A stretch of DNA of 64,000 nucleotides from Eledone cirrhosa (GCA_964016885.1 OZ024743.1:80989467-81053466), one strand, 5' to 3'; shown: positions 44,001 through 57,143, counted from the first letter of the stretch. A program made the numbers and translations. The notes: generated by a model from the letters alone, not told the origin.

Positions 44001-44169
44001 ATGTAACACAGATCTATTCAGTCGAATAAAGTTTGTTTCTTAACAACGTCTCGCTACAAAACAGTCACAAGGACTTAATTAAAATCAATTAAAACACAAA
44101 CAACAAAATAACTCTGCATCAATTTACTGTCGACCTATAGTGTCTAGGTTTAGATTAAATATATTAATA

Positions 44170-47100
44170 CATCTAACTGGATATTATAGAGAAGTGTAAA
44201 CTGGATATTATAGAGAATGGTAAACTAGATATTATAGAGAATGGTAAACTGGATATTATAGAGAATGGTAAACTAGATATTATAGAGAAGTGTAAACTGG
44301 ATATTATAGAGAATGGTAAACTAGATATTATAGAGAAGTGTAAACTGGATATTATAGAGAATGGTAAACTAGATATTATAGAGAAGTGTAAACTGGATAT
44401 TATAGAGAATGGTAAACTAGATATTATAGAGAAGTGTAAACTGGATATTATAGAGAAGTGTAAACTGGATATTATAGAGAATGGTAAACCAGATATTATA
44501 GAGAAGTGTAAACTGGATATTATAGAGAATGGTAAACTAGATATTATAGAGAAGTGTAAACTGGATATTATAGAGAAGTGTAAACTGGATATTATAGAGA
44601 ATGGTAAACTGGATATTATAGAGAATGGTAAACTAGATATTATAGAGAAGTGAAAACTGGATATTATAGAGAATGGTAAACTAGATATTATAGAGAAGTG
44701 TAAACTGGATATTATAGAGAATGGTAAACTAGATATTATAGAGAAGTGTAAACTGGATATTATAGAGAATGGTAAACTAGATATTATAGAGAAGTGTAAA
44801 CTGGATATTATAGAGAATGGTAAACTAGATATTATAGAGAATGTTAAACTAGATATTATAGAGAATGGTAAACTGGATATTATAGAGAATGGTAAACTAG
44901 ATATTATAGAGAAGTGTAAACTGGATATTATAGAGAATGGTAAACTAGATATTATAGAGAAGTGTAAACTGGATATTATAGAGAAGTGTAAACTGGATAT
45001 TATAGAGAATGGTAAACTGGATATTATAGAGAATGGTAAACTAGATATTATAGAGAAGTGAAAACTGGATATTATAGAGAATGGTAAACTAGATATTATA
45101 GAGAAGTGTAAACTGGATATTATAGAGAATGGTAAACTAGATATCATAGAGAAGTGTAAACTGGATATTATAGAGAATGGTAAACTAGATATTATAGAGA
45201 AGTGTAAAGTGGATATTATAGAGAATGGTAAACTAGATATTATAGAGAATGGTAAACTGGATATTATAGAGAATGGTAAACTAGATATTATAGAGAAGTG
45301 TAAACTGGATATTATAGAGAATGGTAAACTAGATATTATAGAGAAGTGTAAACTGGATATTATAGAGAATGGTAAACTAGATATTATAGAGAAGTGTAAA
45401 CTGGATATTATAGAGAATGGTAAACTAGATATTATAGAGAATGGTAAACTGGATATTATAGAGAATGGTAAACTAGATATTATAGAGAAGTGTAAACTGG
45501 ATATTATAGAGAAGTGTAAACTGGATATTATAGAGAATGGTAAACTAGATATTATAGAGAATGGTAAACTGGATATTATAGAGAATGGTAAACTAGATAT
45601 TATAGAGAAGTGTAAACTGGATATTATAGAGAATGGTAAACTAGATATTATAAGGAAGTGTAAACTGGATATTATAGAGAAGTGTAAACTAGATATTATA
45701 GAGAATGGTAAACTGGATATTATAGAGAATGGTAAACTAGATATTATAGAGAAGTGTAAACTGGATATTATAGAGAATGGTAAACTAGATATTATAGAGA
45801 AGTGTAAACTAGATATTATAGAGAAGTGTAAACTAGATATTATAGAGAATGGTAAACTGGATAATATAGAGAATGGTAAACTGGATATTATAGAGAATGG
45901 TAAACTAGATATTATAGAGAATGGTAAACTGGATATTATAGAGAAGTGTAAACTAGATATTATAGAGAAGTGTAAACTAGATATTATAGAGAATGGTAAA
46001 CTGGATATTATAGAGAAATGTAAACTGGATATTATAGAGAAGTGTAAACTGGATATTATAGAGAATGGTAAACTGGATATTATAGAGAATGGTAAACTGG
46101 ATATTATAGAGAATGGTAAACTGGATATTATAGAGAATGGTAAACTGGATATTATAAAGAATGGTAAACTGGATATTATAGAGAATGGTAAACTGGATAT
46201 TATAGAGAAGTGTAAACTGGATATTATAGAGAATGGTAAACTGGATATTATAGAGAATGGTAAACTGGATATTATAAAGAATAGTAAACTGGATATTATA
46301 GAGAATGGTAAACTGGATATTATAGAGAATGGTAAACTAGATATTATAGAGAAGTGTAAACTGGATATTATAGAGAATGGTAAACTGGATATTATAGAGA
46401 ATGGTAAACTGGATATTATAGAGAATGGTAAACTGGATATTATAGAGAATGGTAAACTGGATATTATAGAGAATGGTAAACTATATATTATAGAGAAGTG
46501 TAAACTAGATATTATAGAGAATGGTAAACTGGATATTATAGAGAATGGTAAACTATATATTATAGAGAATGGTAAACTAGATAATATAGAGAAGTGTAAA
46601 CTAGATATTATAGAGAATGGTAAACTAGATATTATAGAGAATGGTAAACTAGATATTATAGAGAATGGTAAACTAGATATTATAGTGAAGTGTAAACTAG
46701 ATATTATAGAGAATGGTAAACTGGATATTATAGAGAAGTGTAAACTGGATATTATAGAGAATGGTAAACTGGATATTATAGAGAATGGTAAACTGGATAT
46801 TATAAAGAATGGTAAACTGGATATTATAGAGAATGGTAAACTGGATATTATAGAGAATGGTAAACTAGATATTATAGAGAAGTGTAAACTGGATATTATA
46901 GAGAATGGTAAACTGGATATTATAGAGAATGGTAAACTGGATATTATAGAGAATGGTAAACTGGATATTATAGAGAATGGTAAACTGGATATTATAGAGA
47001 ATGGTAAACTATATATTATAGAGAAGTGTAAACTAGATATTATAGAGAATGGTAAACTGGATATTATAGAGAAGTGTAAACTGGATATTATAGAGAATGG

Positions 47101-49432
47101 TAAACTAGATATTATAGAGAAGTGTAAACTAGATATTATAGAGAATGGTAAACTAGATATAATAGAGAATGGTAAACTAGATATTATAGTGAATGGTAAA
47201 CTAGATATTATAGAGAATGGTAAACTAGATATTATAGAGAATGGTAAACTAGATATTATAGTGAAGTGTAAACTAGATATTATAGAGAATGGTAAACTGG
47301 ATATTATAAAGAAGGGTAAACTAGATATTATAGAGAATGGTAAACTAGATATTATAGAGAATGGTAAACTAGATATTATAGAGAAGTGTAAACTAGATAT
47401 TATAGAGAATGGTAAACTAGATATTATAGAGAATGGTAAACTAGATATTATAGTGAATGGTAAACTAGATATTATAGAGAATGGTAAACTGGATATTATG
47501 AAGAATGGTAAACTAGATATTATAGAGAATGGTGAACTAGATATTATAAATAATGGTAAACTGGATATTATAGAGAATGGTAAACTAGATATTATAGAGA
47601 TGGTAAACTAGGTATTATAGAGAATGGTAAACTAGATATTATGGAGAATGGTAAACTAGATATTATAGAGAAGTGTAAACTAGATATTATAGAGAATGGT
47701 AAACTGGATATTATAGAGAAGTGTAAACTGGATATTATAGAGAAGTGTAAACTGGATATTATAGAGAATGGTAAACTGGATATTATAGAGAATGGTAAAC
47801 TGGATATTATAGAGAATGGTAAACTGGATATTATAGAGAAGTGTAAACTAGATATTATAGAGAAGTGTAAACTAGATATTATAGAGAAGTGTAAACTGGA
47901 TATTATAGAGAATGGTAAACTAGGTATTATAGAGAATGGTCAACTAGATATTATAGAGATGGTAAACTAGATATTATAGAGAATTGTAAACTAGATATTA
48001 TAGAGAATGGTAAACTGGATATTATAGAGAAGTGTAAACTAGATATTATAGAGAAGTGTAAACTGGATATTATAGAGAATGGTAAACTGGATATTATAGA
48101 GAATGGTAAACTGGATATTATAGAGAAGTGTAAACTGGATATTATATAGAGTGGTAAACTGGATATTATAGAGAATGGTAAACTGGATATTATAAAGAAT
48201 GGTAGACTGGATATTATAGAGAATGGTAAACTGGATATTATAGAGATGGTAAACTAGGTATTATAGAGAATGGTAAACTAGATATTATGGAGAATGTTAA
48301 ACTAGATATTATAGAGAATGGTAAACTAGATATTATGGAGAATGGTAAACTAGATATTATAGAGAATGGTAAACTAGATATTATAGAGAATGGTAAACTA
48401 TATATTATAGAGAATGGTAAACTAGATATTATAGAGAATGGTAAACTAGATATTATAGAGAATGGTAAACTGGATATTATAGAGAATGGTAAACTAGATA
48501 TTATAGAGAATGGTAAACTAGATATTATAGAGAATGGTAAACTAGATATTATAGAGAATGGTAAACTGGATATTATAGAGAATGGTAAACTAGATATTAT
48601 AGAGAATGGTAAACTAGATATTATAGAGAATGGTAAACTGGATATTATAGAGAATGGTAAACTAGATATTATAGAGAATGATAAACTGGATATTATAGAG
48701 AATGGTAAACTGGATATTATAGAGAATGGTAAACTAGATATTATAGAGAATGGTAAACTGGATATTATAGAGAATGGTAAACTGGATATTATAGAGAATG
48801 GTAAACTAGAGATTATAGAGAATGGTAAACTAGATATTATAGAGAATGGTAAACTGGATATTATAGAGAGTGGTAAACTGTATATTATAAATAATGGTAA
48901 ACTGGATATTATAGAGAATGATAAACTGGATATTATAGAGATGGTATACTGGATATTATAGCGAATGGTAAACTGGATATTATAGAGAAGTGTAAACTGG
49001 ATATTATAGAGAATGGTAAACTGGATATTATAGAGAATGGTAAACTGGATATTATAGAGAATTGTAAACTAGATATTATAGAGAATGGTAAACTAGATAT
49101 AGAAAATGGTAAACTGGATATTATAGAGAATGGTAAACTAGATATTATAGAGAATGGTAAACTGGATATTATAGAGGATGGTAAACTAGATATTATAGAG
49201 AATGGTAAACTGGATATTATAGAGATGGTAAACTGGATATTATAGTGAATGGTAAACTAGGTATTATAGAGAATGGTAAACTGAATATTATAGAGAATGG
49301 TAAACTGGATATTATAGAGAATGATAAACTCGATATTATATAGATGGTAAACTGGATATTATAGAGAATGATAAACTCGATATTATAGAGGATGGTAAAC
49401 TGGATATTATAGAGAATGGTAAACTGAATAAA
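44170..49432. repeat. 5.3-kb minisatellite of a 24-bp unit (~219 copies)
   Basis: Unit AAACTGGATATTATAGAGAA + TGGT, with two main variants: ...GAATGGT or ...GAAGTGT, and CTGGAT or CTAGAT. A 24-bp period keeps one frame open on each strand. Hence an 800-codon forward frame (45209-47611, repeat KLDIIENG/KLDIIEKC) and a 324-codon reverse frame (44173-45147, repeat ISSLPFSI). A one-base-shorter unit (GAGATGGTAAACTAG) appears at 47594, 47958, 48241, 48938 and 49225 and breaks the forward frame. No signal or promoter supports translation. Confidence 0.97.
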
Positions 49433-49750
49433 ATTATTCCATGAAAATTATACTGCAGATGCTATTCCTCTTCATGTATAATGTTTCAATATTTTGTCTA
49501 CACAATTTTCAAGTTTTCTATATTCTGAGTACGGTTTTATTTAGTGTAAAATGAAACGTATACGTATATACACAAATATACACACACGTGCGAGCGTTCA
49601 TATAGACACACACTCACACTCACATAAATATAAAGACACAAACTCCTGCACATATACACATACATGAAAACATTAACATGCATATCCATTGATGTAAAGA
49701 TATGCATATATGTATTGATATATGTAAGTATATATGTATGTTTTTATTCA
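49433..49750. other. unassigned, short CA/TA runs
   Basis: Right edge of the minisatellite, then AT-rich sequence with short ACACACT and TATG runs. No gene. Confidence 0.4.
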
Positions 49751-49778
49751 TATGTGTACGTATGTATATCTGGGCAAT

Positions 49779-49973
49779 TATTATTGGCAAAACCAACCGG
49801 CAGGAGGCCCAGAGGTATACCTCGAGCAAGATGGTTGGATAACATCCATGAGCTTGGTTGATCTCACTTGGGGATCCATCCGGATGTTTTGGAGATGGTT
49901 ACTTCTGACAGAACCCGCTGAAAGAAGGGTTTGAGAACTCTGACCCCACAAACCTCTCAGAAATAAGTGGGCG
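49779..49973 (+). pseudogene. LINE 3' end, same family as the 12-kb relic
   Basis: Encodes LLAKPTGRRPRGIPRARWLD, then NIHELG, and in another frame HLGIHPDVLEM and SDRTR. Copy 1 at 11937-13010 has AQPIGRRPRDRPRARWLNTI at the same place. Nucleotide similarity continues to the 3' tail (AAATAAGTGGGCGAGGAGG versus GAATGAGTGGGCGAAGAAG). One frameshift and one stop. It is truncated upstream and the tail runs straight into the GAA array. Confidence 0.78.
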
Positions 49974-50083
49974 AGGAGGAGGAGGAGGAGGAGGAGGAAG
50001 AGAAGAAGAAGAAGAAGAAGAAGAAGAAGAAGAAGAAGAAGAAGAAGAAGAAGAAGAAGAAGAAGAAGAAGAAGAAGAAGAAG
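49974..50083. repeat. (GGA)n then (GAA)n microsatellite on LINE tail
   Basis: A GGA run then ~28 GAA units. It starts exactly at the LINE 3' tail, so it probably grew from it. Confidence 0.97.
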
Positions 50084-50274
50084 GGATATTTGAGGTACAT
50101 TAATGTCACATGTCTTCTTATGCTGGTCATAAAGACAAACACTTCATTTCCTGCCTGTAAATAGACCAGCTAGATCTCACAAAGCTCCCTAAGTCAAATG
50201 TGTGGTATTCCACTGAAGGTACAATTATTTAACACAGCAGAAATGTAACCCTTTTAGGATCTTTACCTTCTGTG
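50084..50274. other. unassigned sequence
   Basis: No recognisable feature. Confidence 0.4.
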
Positions 50275-50350
50275 TTCATCTTCCACCAAAATCCCTCTGA
50301 GATTAATCATATAAAGTACCAGTCATGTACTGGTTCAATTTACTAGTCAC
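50275..50350 (+). mobile_element. SINE remnant
   Basis: TTCATCTTCCACCAAAATCC, then TCATATAAAGTACCAGTCAT and GTACTGGTTCAATTTACTAG: a worn 3' half of an OR-type SINE. Confidence 0.55.
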
Positions 50351-50389
50351 TCATAATTTTCAGTATGAGACATTCTGATCGCTGTCAAC

Positions 50390-50422
50390 ATCATCATCAT
50401 CATCATCATCATCATTATCATG
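50390..50422. repeat. (CAT)n microsatellite
   Basis: Eleven CAT/CAT-like units. Confidence 0.9.
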
Positions 50423-50876
50423 TAACAACTGGAACATTTATCGTCGAAACCAACGAGATCCAATCTAAATGTTTATAAATACATTATTGAATGTAGACGA
50501 GAAATCCATACAACAATGGCGGCCATGTTTATAGTTGATTATACTGCCTGATGAATCTTATAACAATAGAGATAGCAACTCTTCCGTAGTCATTGCTTTT
50601 TATACTTCAATAGGTGCATAAGAATACTCATATTTCTGACTATCCTACATTATTATCTCCCTTGAGGATAAGATGATATTAAATGTTTGATGTGGTTCGT
50701 ATGACATCCCTTCCCCCCACCAACACATGTGAGTGTTGTTTTTCTGCTCCCGATATTAAACTTTGTGAATCATTAATGCAACAACAATATGGCCCGTATT
50801 GGAGAGAGGAATATCACAGTTTTTTTACTTGTGTTCTATTAAAGATTTATTGATATGGAGTGCTGAGAAATCATTA
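50423..50876. other. unassigned sequence
   Basis: No gene or repeat recognised upstream of the CATA array. Confidence 0.4.
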
Positions 50877-50906
50877 TATACATACATACATACATACATA
50901 CATACA

Positions 50907-50940
<34 letters not shown>

Positions 50941-50981
50941 CTTACATACATACATACATACATATATACATACATACATAC
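50877..50981. repeat. (CATA)n microsatellite, 5' flank of R4 copy D
   Basis: About 105 bp of CATA with two TATA interruptions, ending where copy D begins (CAATGGCGACCG). Confidence 0.96.
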
Positions 50982-51100
50982 AATGGCGACCGTTGTGGTC
51001 AGTGTCCGATAATCGGACGTGTGTAATGAAGGCAACATACCATATATTGGAAAAAGTTGAGCTACATTACACGGTAAGATTACATACAATAATTCTACAT

Positions 51101-51432
51101 AAGTGTTTGAACTGTAAGTGTGTTGTAAAACACCTATTTATATGAACGATACATACACTTATGATATATGAACGATACATACACTTTAACATATAAATGC
51201 AACGTTGTTATATTACATTTATAAAGAAATATACAAGTAAAGTTTTCGATTCAGAAACAAAAACATAAGTGTTTGAACTGTGAATATGTTGTGAATAAGT
51301 TGTAGAACACCTATTTATATGAATGATACATAAACTTTAACATATAAATATAGCGTTGTTATATTATATTACATTCATAAAGAAATATACTAAATAACGG
51401 TTCTTTTTGTTCTCGATTCAAACGATTCAAGA
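51101..51432 (+). repeat. 166-bp tandem duplication in the 5' UTR of R4 copy D
   Basis: AAGTGTTTGAACTG occurs at 51101 and 51267. The units share CACCTATTTATATGAA, GATACATA and CTTTAACATATAAAT, plus CATAAAGAAATATAC. A second ATGAACGATACATACACTT sub-repeat lies inside unit 1. Tandem 5' UTR units are known as promoter repeats in some LINEs. That role is inferred here. Confidence 0.8.
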
Positions 51433-51602
51433 ACAACGTTTAAAACACAGTTGTAGAATTAAAAACTAACTGAAAAGAAATAGTACCCAAGCTGTGAATA
51501 ACTTTAAATTTGATTCTGACAGAACTTTGTCGAAAATTTAAAGAAGATCATCGACTATTTTGAAAAATAAATACGAAATATTAGTGAATAGACGAACTCA
51601 TC

Positions 51603-52718
51603 ATGGCAAAACGAACTAGTCTCCTTCGACCAAATCGCAACTACAACTGTTGTATACAGTGGAGCTACGAGCTTAACAAAGAATTATATGAAGCACACAA
51701 ACAATCTGAACCCCAAAAGTTCGGTTTTATGCAAAGGCTAAAAACTTTATGGAACTCCAAACACCCAGAATTAGACTTTTCTCCAAAGCATTTAAATGAA
51801 CAGGCAAAACGTATCATTAGATGTAAATTGATACATCTAACGGAATTGAGTGATACTACAAATACAGCCCTTGTAGACAACCACCCCACCTCCACTGACA
51901 GACAAAGAGAATGGCCAGCTAAATCTAACAGTGAACAGCTCACCAAAAATGTTGCTGAAATCCATCCCACTTCCACTGAAGAACAGCGAGAATGGTCAGC
52001 TAACTCTAGAAGTAATTGTCACCACATCAACAACGAGGCTGAAATTCATGACTCTACTGAACAAACAGAACTCCAAAAACTTGTGGACACCTTACAAGTG
52101 ATATGGGACAATATGTTTCAGGAGATACACAGCCTTAATGTGAGTGACAGACCATACAACACCAGAATCAGTAAAGAACCCACTAAATTGGAATTGGAAG
52201 CGGTGAACGAAATAGCTGGCAATTATCTGAAGGCTATACGATCTAAAGGTATAGAAACGACATTTGAAACGCTTAATATTGTGTTATATGTTTCAGCTGT
52301 CACATTGCTATCATATAACACACATCTAAAACCACGCAATCAAGATACAAACAAAAAGCCTGAACCAGCGTGGATGCGAAATTTAAAAAGCAAAATGTTG
52401 TCCCTGAGACGAAGTATCTCACACATCGCAGTCGTTATGAAATGCAACATAGAGAGCAACTTCACACGACACCAGGAAGAACTAAAAAAAAGGTTAGAGA
52501 GACGATTTGGAGATACAAAATTTAAAACTTTGAACTCCAAATTACACCAGTTGAAACAACAACTCACAGCTACAACAGAAAGACTAAAATATAAGTCAAC
52601 AGCACATAAACGACAAGTGCTAAATAGATTGTTTGCCAGAGATCCTAAATCAGTTTATCACAGCTTCGGTGGCAAAAGCTCAATCCCTGTAAATGACACC
52701 CCTTCAAGAACAGGTTGA
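51603..52718 (+). pseudogene. R4 copy D: N-terminal region (371 codons)
   Basis: The start at 51603 (MAKRTSLLRPNRNY) follows an AT-rich leader and ATCATGG context. Residues ~10-75 match the copy B N-terminal domain (WSYELNKELYEAHKQ, FMQRLKTLWNSKHPELDF). A Thr/Ser/Glu-rich linker contains a duplicated HPTSTDRQREWPAKS / HPTSTEEQREWSANS unit. A basic, helical stretch (TRHQEELKKRLERRFGDTKF) corresponds to LTPHQQRVKNKIETMFG in copy B. A single frameshift near 52710 separates it from the RT frame. Confidence 0.8.
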
Positions 52719-55113
52719 AAGCTACAGAAGATCTGTATGGAAAACGGATGACGGATTCAACAGACAAACTAATTGGCTAAAAGAACTGGAACAGGACTAC
52801 TGCCAACATGTCCAGACAAAACAATATGACAGAGATGGGTCAATACTGGAAACAGCTCTACAGAAAATGTCGAATAGGAAATCACCAGGCCCAGACCTCA
52901 TTACAGGATACTGGTTGAAGAATTTCACTTTCTATCGGTAGGATCTCATACGGCTATTTACAGAAAGCACTAAAGGCACACAAGAACTGCCCAGATGGTT
53001 ATCAACTGCCACTACTCTCCTCATTCCCCAAAATAGCCAAACCACCCTTGCTAAAAATTACCGCGCAATAGCCTGACAAAACATCATGTATAAATTATAT
53101 ACTGGGTGCCTTAACCTGTTCTTACAGGATTACTGTGCTACCAACAACATCATAACACCTGAGCAAGCTGGTGGAAAGAGGGAGGTGTGGGGTTGCATAG
53201 ATCACCTACTAACTAATAAAATGATTCAGGAAAAAGCAACAAAGAATCGCAGAAACATGACTGTGGTGTGGCTGGACTGTCAATAAGCATTTGATAGTGT
53301 ACCTCGTGGGTGGATTATTAAGGCTTTACAGTTAGCCAACGTCCCACAACCATTGGTAGCTGCTGTTGAACGCCTGACCAAGAACTTGTACACCAATTTG
53401 ATCCTTAGAGGTGAGAAACAGCAAGTTAAGACTGAGAAGATACATTACCAGAAGGGCACCTTTCAGGGTGATAGCTTGTCAGTGCTACTCTTCGTTCTCT
53501 CACTAAATCCTCCACTATCTTACCTACTCAGGAAACAAGGTGGACAAAGAAGTGGCTCCAGAAGTATCTCCCATCTTTTCTTTGTTGATGACCTGAAGTT
53601 GTATGGACCAAATATCAATGACATCAAGAAACAATTGGACCTCATTACACAATTTTCAACAGACATCAAAATGAAATTTGGTGAGTCCAAGTGTGCATAT
53701 TTGGCAGTAAAACGTGGAAGAGCTGTGCCCTCCTCTAGAAATCTAGAGATGAACGGCCTGACAATACAACCTCTACAGTCAGGTGACAACTACAGATATC
53801 TTGGACAGGATGAGAATGTCAGATATGATGGACCCATAAATAAGGAGAGAACCAGAACTGAATACCTCAGAAGAGTAAAGAAAATATGGTCATCTGAACT
53901 GTCAGCGTACAACACATACATTGCCCACAATACTTATGCTGTGCCAATTCTAACGCCAACATTTGGCATGCTGAACTGGTCATTGCAAGAACTAAGTGAG
54001 ATGGACTTTAAAACTCGCAAACTTCTCCGTGTTACTGGGAACTTTAACATCAATGGTGGTGTGGATAGGCTATACTTCTCACGCAAGGAAGGTGGGCGGG
54101 GTCTAAAATCCATATTAACAACATATGAGACCCGGATAGTAACACTGAAGCAACACCTTCAACAGAGGAAAAAGGTTGGCAACCATCTTGCCCAGGTTTA
54201 TGAGCATGAAAAAATAAATATCATTAGAATAGCAACTGATCTGGAGGAGAGATATGGAATAAAGCCTGATAAAAATCTCTCACCCAGAGAAATCGGAAGA
54301 TCCTATTCAATGTTCAAACAAGATTAAGCAATTGACCAATTTACAGAAAAATTTGTGCATGGATACTTGAGACGTAAAACACAGACCATAGAGGGGATAA
54401 ACCACTCAAAAAGCCTGGCATGGAGTTCCGATAAGTTTATGACATCACACCTTGAGGGATATCTCTATGCAATACAGGAACAAGAACTCCCTACCAAATA
54501 TCTGCTGCACAAAAGGGGAGGGCCAGCAGCTGACAATAAATGTAGGCTATGTAAATCAAAGATCGACGATGTAAGCCACATTGTTGCCAGCTGCGAAAGA
54601 ATGTCATCTCGCTACTACCTCCCCATGAGACACGATGGGATAGCTAGAACCATCTGGAACGCACTTCGGAAAACAAAATTAACAACAAACGAGGAAGAAT
54701 ATATTGAGACAGATGGCACTAAGGAATACTGGTGGAACCTGAAAATAAAAACTGACACCAAATTAAAGCACAACCAGCCTGATAATGATGTCTGGGACCA
54801 CACATTGAAAACGTGTCCTGTTGTGGAGATCAGCTGCCCACTTGATGTAAACGTTGTCAGAAAAATACAGGAGAAGGAGGACATATACGGACCATTGATG
54901 AGGAGTTTACAAATCCAGTATCCAAGATACACCTTTAGCTTCATACCCATCATTATTGGAGCTACGGTTTATATACCAACCCGCTTGGACCAAAGTATGA
55001 CTGAACTTGGATTTGCGGACAAAAAGCGCAGCTCCCTAATTCATAGTCTACAAATGGCTGCAACAGATGGCACCTTCAAAATTTGCAAAACATTCTTGCG
55101 ATTCAAGGGATGA
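52693..55113 (+). pseudogene. R4 copy D: RT, zinc finger and endonuclease in one frame with four stops
   Basis: The whole 2.4 kb is a single reading frame broken only by TAG 52939-52941, TGA 53074-53076, TAA 53284-53286 and TAA 54325-54327. RT blocks are KSPGPDLITGYWLK, VVWLDC.AFDSVPRGW, GTFQGDSLSVLLF, FFVDDLKLYGPN (about 53578-53613) and KFGESKCAY. Then come PILTPTFGMLNWSLQEL, the CRLCKSKIDDVSHIVASC finger, and the nuclease text QPDNDVW...VVEISCPLD. With the N-terminal frame the ancestral protein would be about 1,170 residues, a normal R4-clade size. The third stop hits the codon after the catalytic-Asp block (lysine in copy A). Confidence 0.87.
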
Positions 55114-55195
55114 CAATTTCTTTTCTTTTACAACCTTGCCACCAGGAAGGTGGCCGGTCAAAAAAATATACTCGAAATTAAGAGAAAGAGATGAC

Positions 55196-55440
<245 letters not shown>

Positions 55441-55630
55441 TTTACATACATGATGGCTGCAAACTCTGCTAAGAGTATTGCAATCACTTGTCAGATTACA
55501 GGAAATGGTGCAACTCTAGGCTACGGCCAGCCACACGAACATGTAACATAACCCGAACAAGCAATGCCTGTGCTTTGATGGTTTTTAAGTGGGGAGAGGC
55601 CTTGCACTCGACCAATCCCACTCTCTGAGC
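55441..55630. other. unassigned, possibly a dispersed repeat
   Basis: GATGGCTGCAAACTCTGC to ACTCTCTGAGCATCAAAA. The minus-strand translation (LVECKASPHLKTIKAQALLV) looks vaguely familiar from cephalopod repeat-derived gene models, but I cannot name it. Confidence 0.3.
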
Positions 55631-56588
55631 ATCAAAAACACACACCCAGGGAAATTGCCCAGCAATACCGCAGTGAATCCATGGATGAAAAACTGCATGC
55701 CTATCAGCAAAAACCCATGCATGGATATATAGCCAGGAAGCTCCAGAGTTAGAGTAATATAGATAAGGAAAGTAGTCTATCTTGGACCAACAACCGCTAT
55801 ATTGGCTCCCACTTTGAAGGATATGATTTCGCAAAACAAGAACAGGAAATCAACACAAAATAGCTGATTCACAAAAGAGATAGGGATGCAGACAAACACC
55901 TAGATGTGACAAGAGCAGACTCTGCAGAATTAACATCGAAGATGTCACCCATGTCATCAGCAGCTCTTCAAAGTTGTCATCGCGGTACTATCTACCTATG
56001 AGGCATGATGTAGTGACCAAAACACTGTACAATGCAATCCGTAGAAAAGATAGTCCCGATAATAAACACATTAAACGTTACAGCAATGTGGAAGACATAC
56101 ATATACATAATATGAAAGCGTACTGGTGAAATGTTCCAGTAAAAACCCAATAAAATGCAGGCATAACAGACCAGATATTATGATATGGGACATGGAAAAG
56201 AAGGCATGCACAGTAGTGGAAGTTAGCTGCCCAGCAGATAACAATATAATATCAAAGGTTAGTGAAAAGGAGAATGTTTATGCAGAACTGGTGAGAAATC
56301 TGCAGATACTCCATCCTGATTATACCTTCAGATTTATGCCTGTGATTATTGGGGCACTGGGGTATGTTAGTAATTGCCTCAATACAAATCTTGAGAAGCT
56401 AGGCTTCACAGGAACAGAAAGAACACAACTAGTTAGGAAATTACAAGTACAATCCATTAATGGAACAGTAAAAATATGTAAAACATTCCAAAAATTCTGC
56501 ATCTAATAACTGCATATACACATGTACATATACAAAGCATTTGTATATGTACACATACAACTCAAAACATCCACATCCACACATACAT
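55631..56588 (+). mobile_element. R4/Dong-clade retrotransposon, copy E (truncated at both ends)
   Basis: Belongs to the A/B/C subfamily. It starts in the linker (ACACACCCAGGGAAATTGCC, which in copy C follows ATCAAAAATT), continues through a degraded zinc finger and a well-kept nuclease C-terminus, and ends in the 3' UTR at about CATCCACATCCACACATAC. It lacks the terminal AACCAGAAGAACATAC. It lies ~440 bp downstream of copy D in the same orientation. Confidence 0.85.
55679..56506 (+). pseudogene. R4 copy E: linker to nuclease C-terminus
   Basis: Many small indels to about 56110 (the CCHC region is out of frame). A clean 126-codon frame 56126-56506 follows, holding CRHNRPDIMIWDMEKKACTV, VEVSCPADNNIISKVSEKEN and the C-terminus TQLVRKLQVQSINGTVKICK. 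The nuclease RPD...E motif is intact here, including the tryptophan lost in copy A. Confidence 0.83.
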
Positions 56589-56629
56589 ACTTACCTGCAC
56601 AGAAGGTAGACTGTCCATATCTCCGTCGT

Positions 56630-57130
<501 letters not shown>

Positions 57131-57136
57131 TTCTAC

Positions 57137-57143
57137 CCCCCCC

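Larger units (their letters stand above)
50982..55195 (+). mobile_element. R4/Dong-clade retrotransposon, copy D (diverged subfamily, near full length)
   Basis: A 4.2-kb element starting AATGGCGACCGTTGTGGTCA directly after a CATA array and ending ...AGAGAAAGAGATGAC before TATA/CATA/CA repeats. Its 5' UTR of ~620 bp contains a 166-bp tandem duplication. The coding region (51603-55113) has all R4 domains but differs from A/B/C throughout in nucleotide sequence, and its 3' UTR is short (~75 bp) and unrelated. It is therefore a separate subfamily that uses the same kind of target. Confidence 0.85.

Noticed and set aside
45209..47611. 800-codon open frame as a repetitive protein gene
   Set aside because: It lies wholly inside a 24-bp minisatellite; the complementary strand is also open over long stretches, frame breaks follow unit-length changes, and there is no start context or other gene signal.
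49974..50083. Glu/Lys-rich and Phe/Ser frames
   Set aside because: GAA/GGA microsatellite in all frames.
55496..55834. 112-codon minus-strand frame
   Set aside because: Its first half is the antisense of R4 copy E; the second half may be repeat-derived but cannot be identified.
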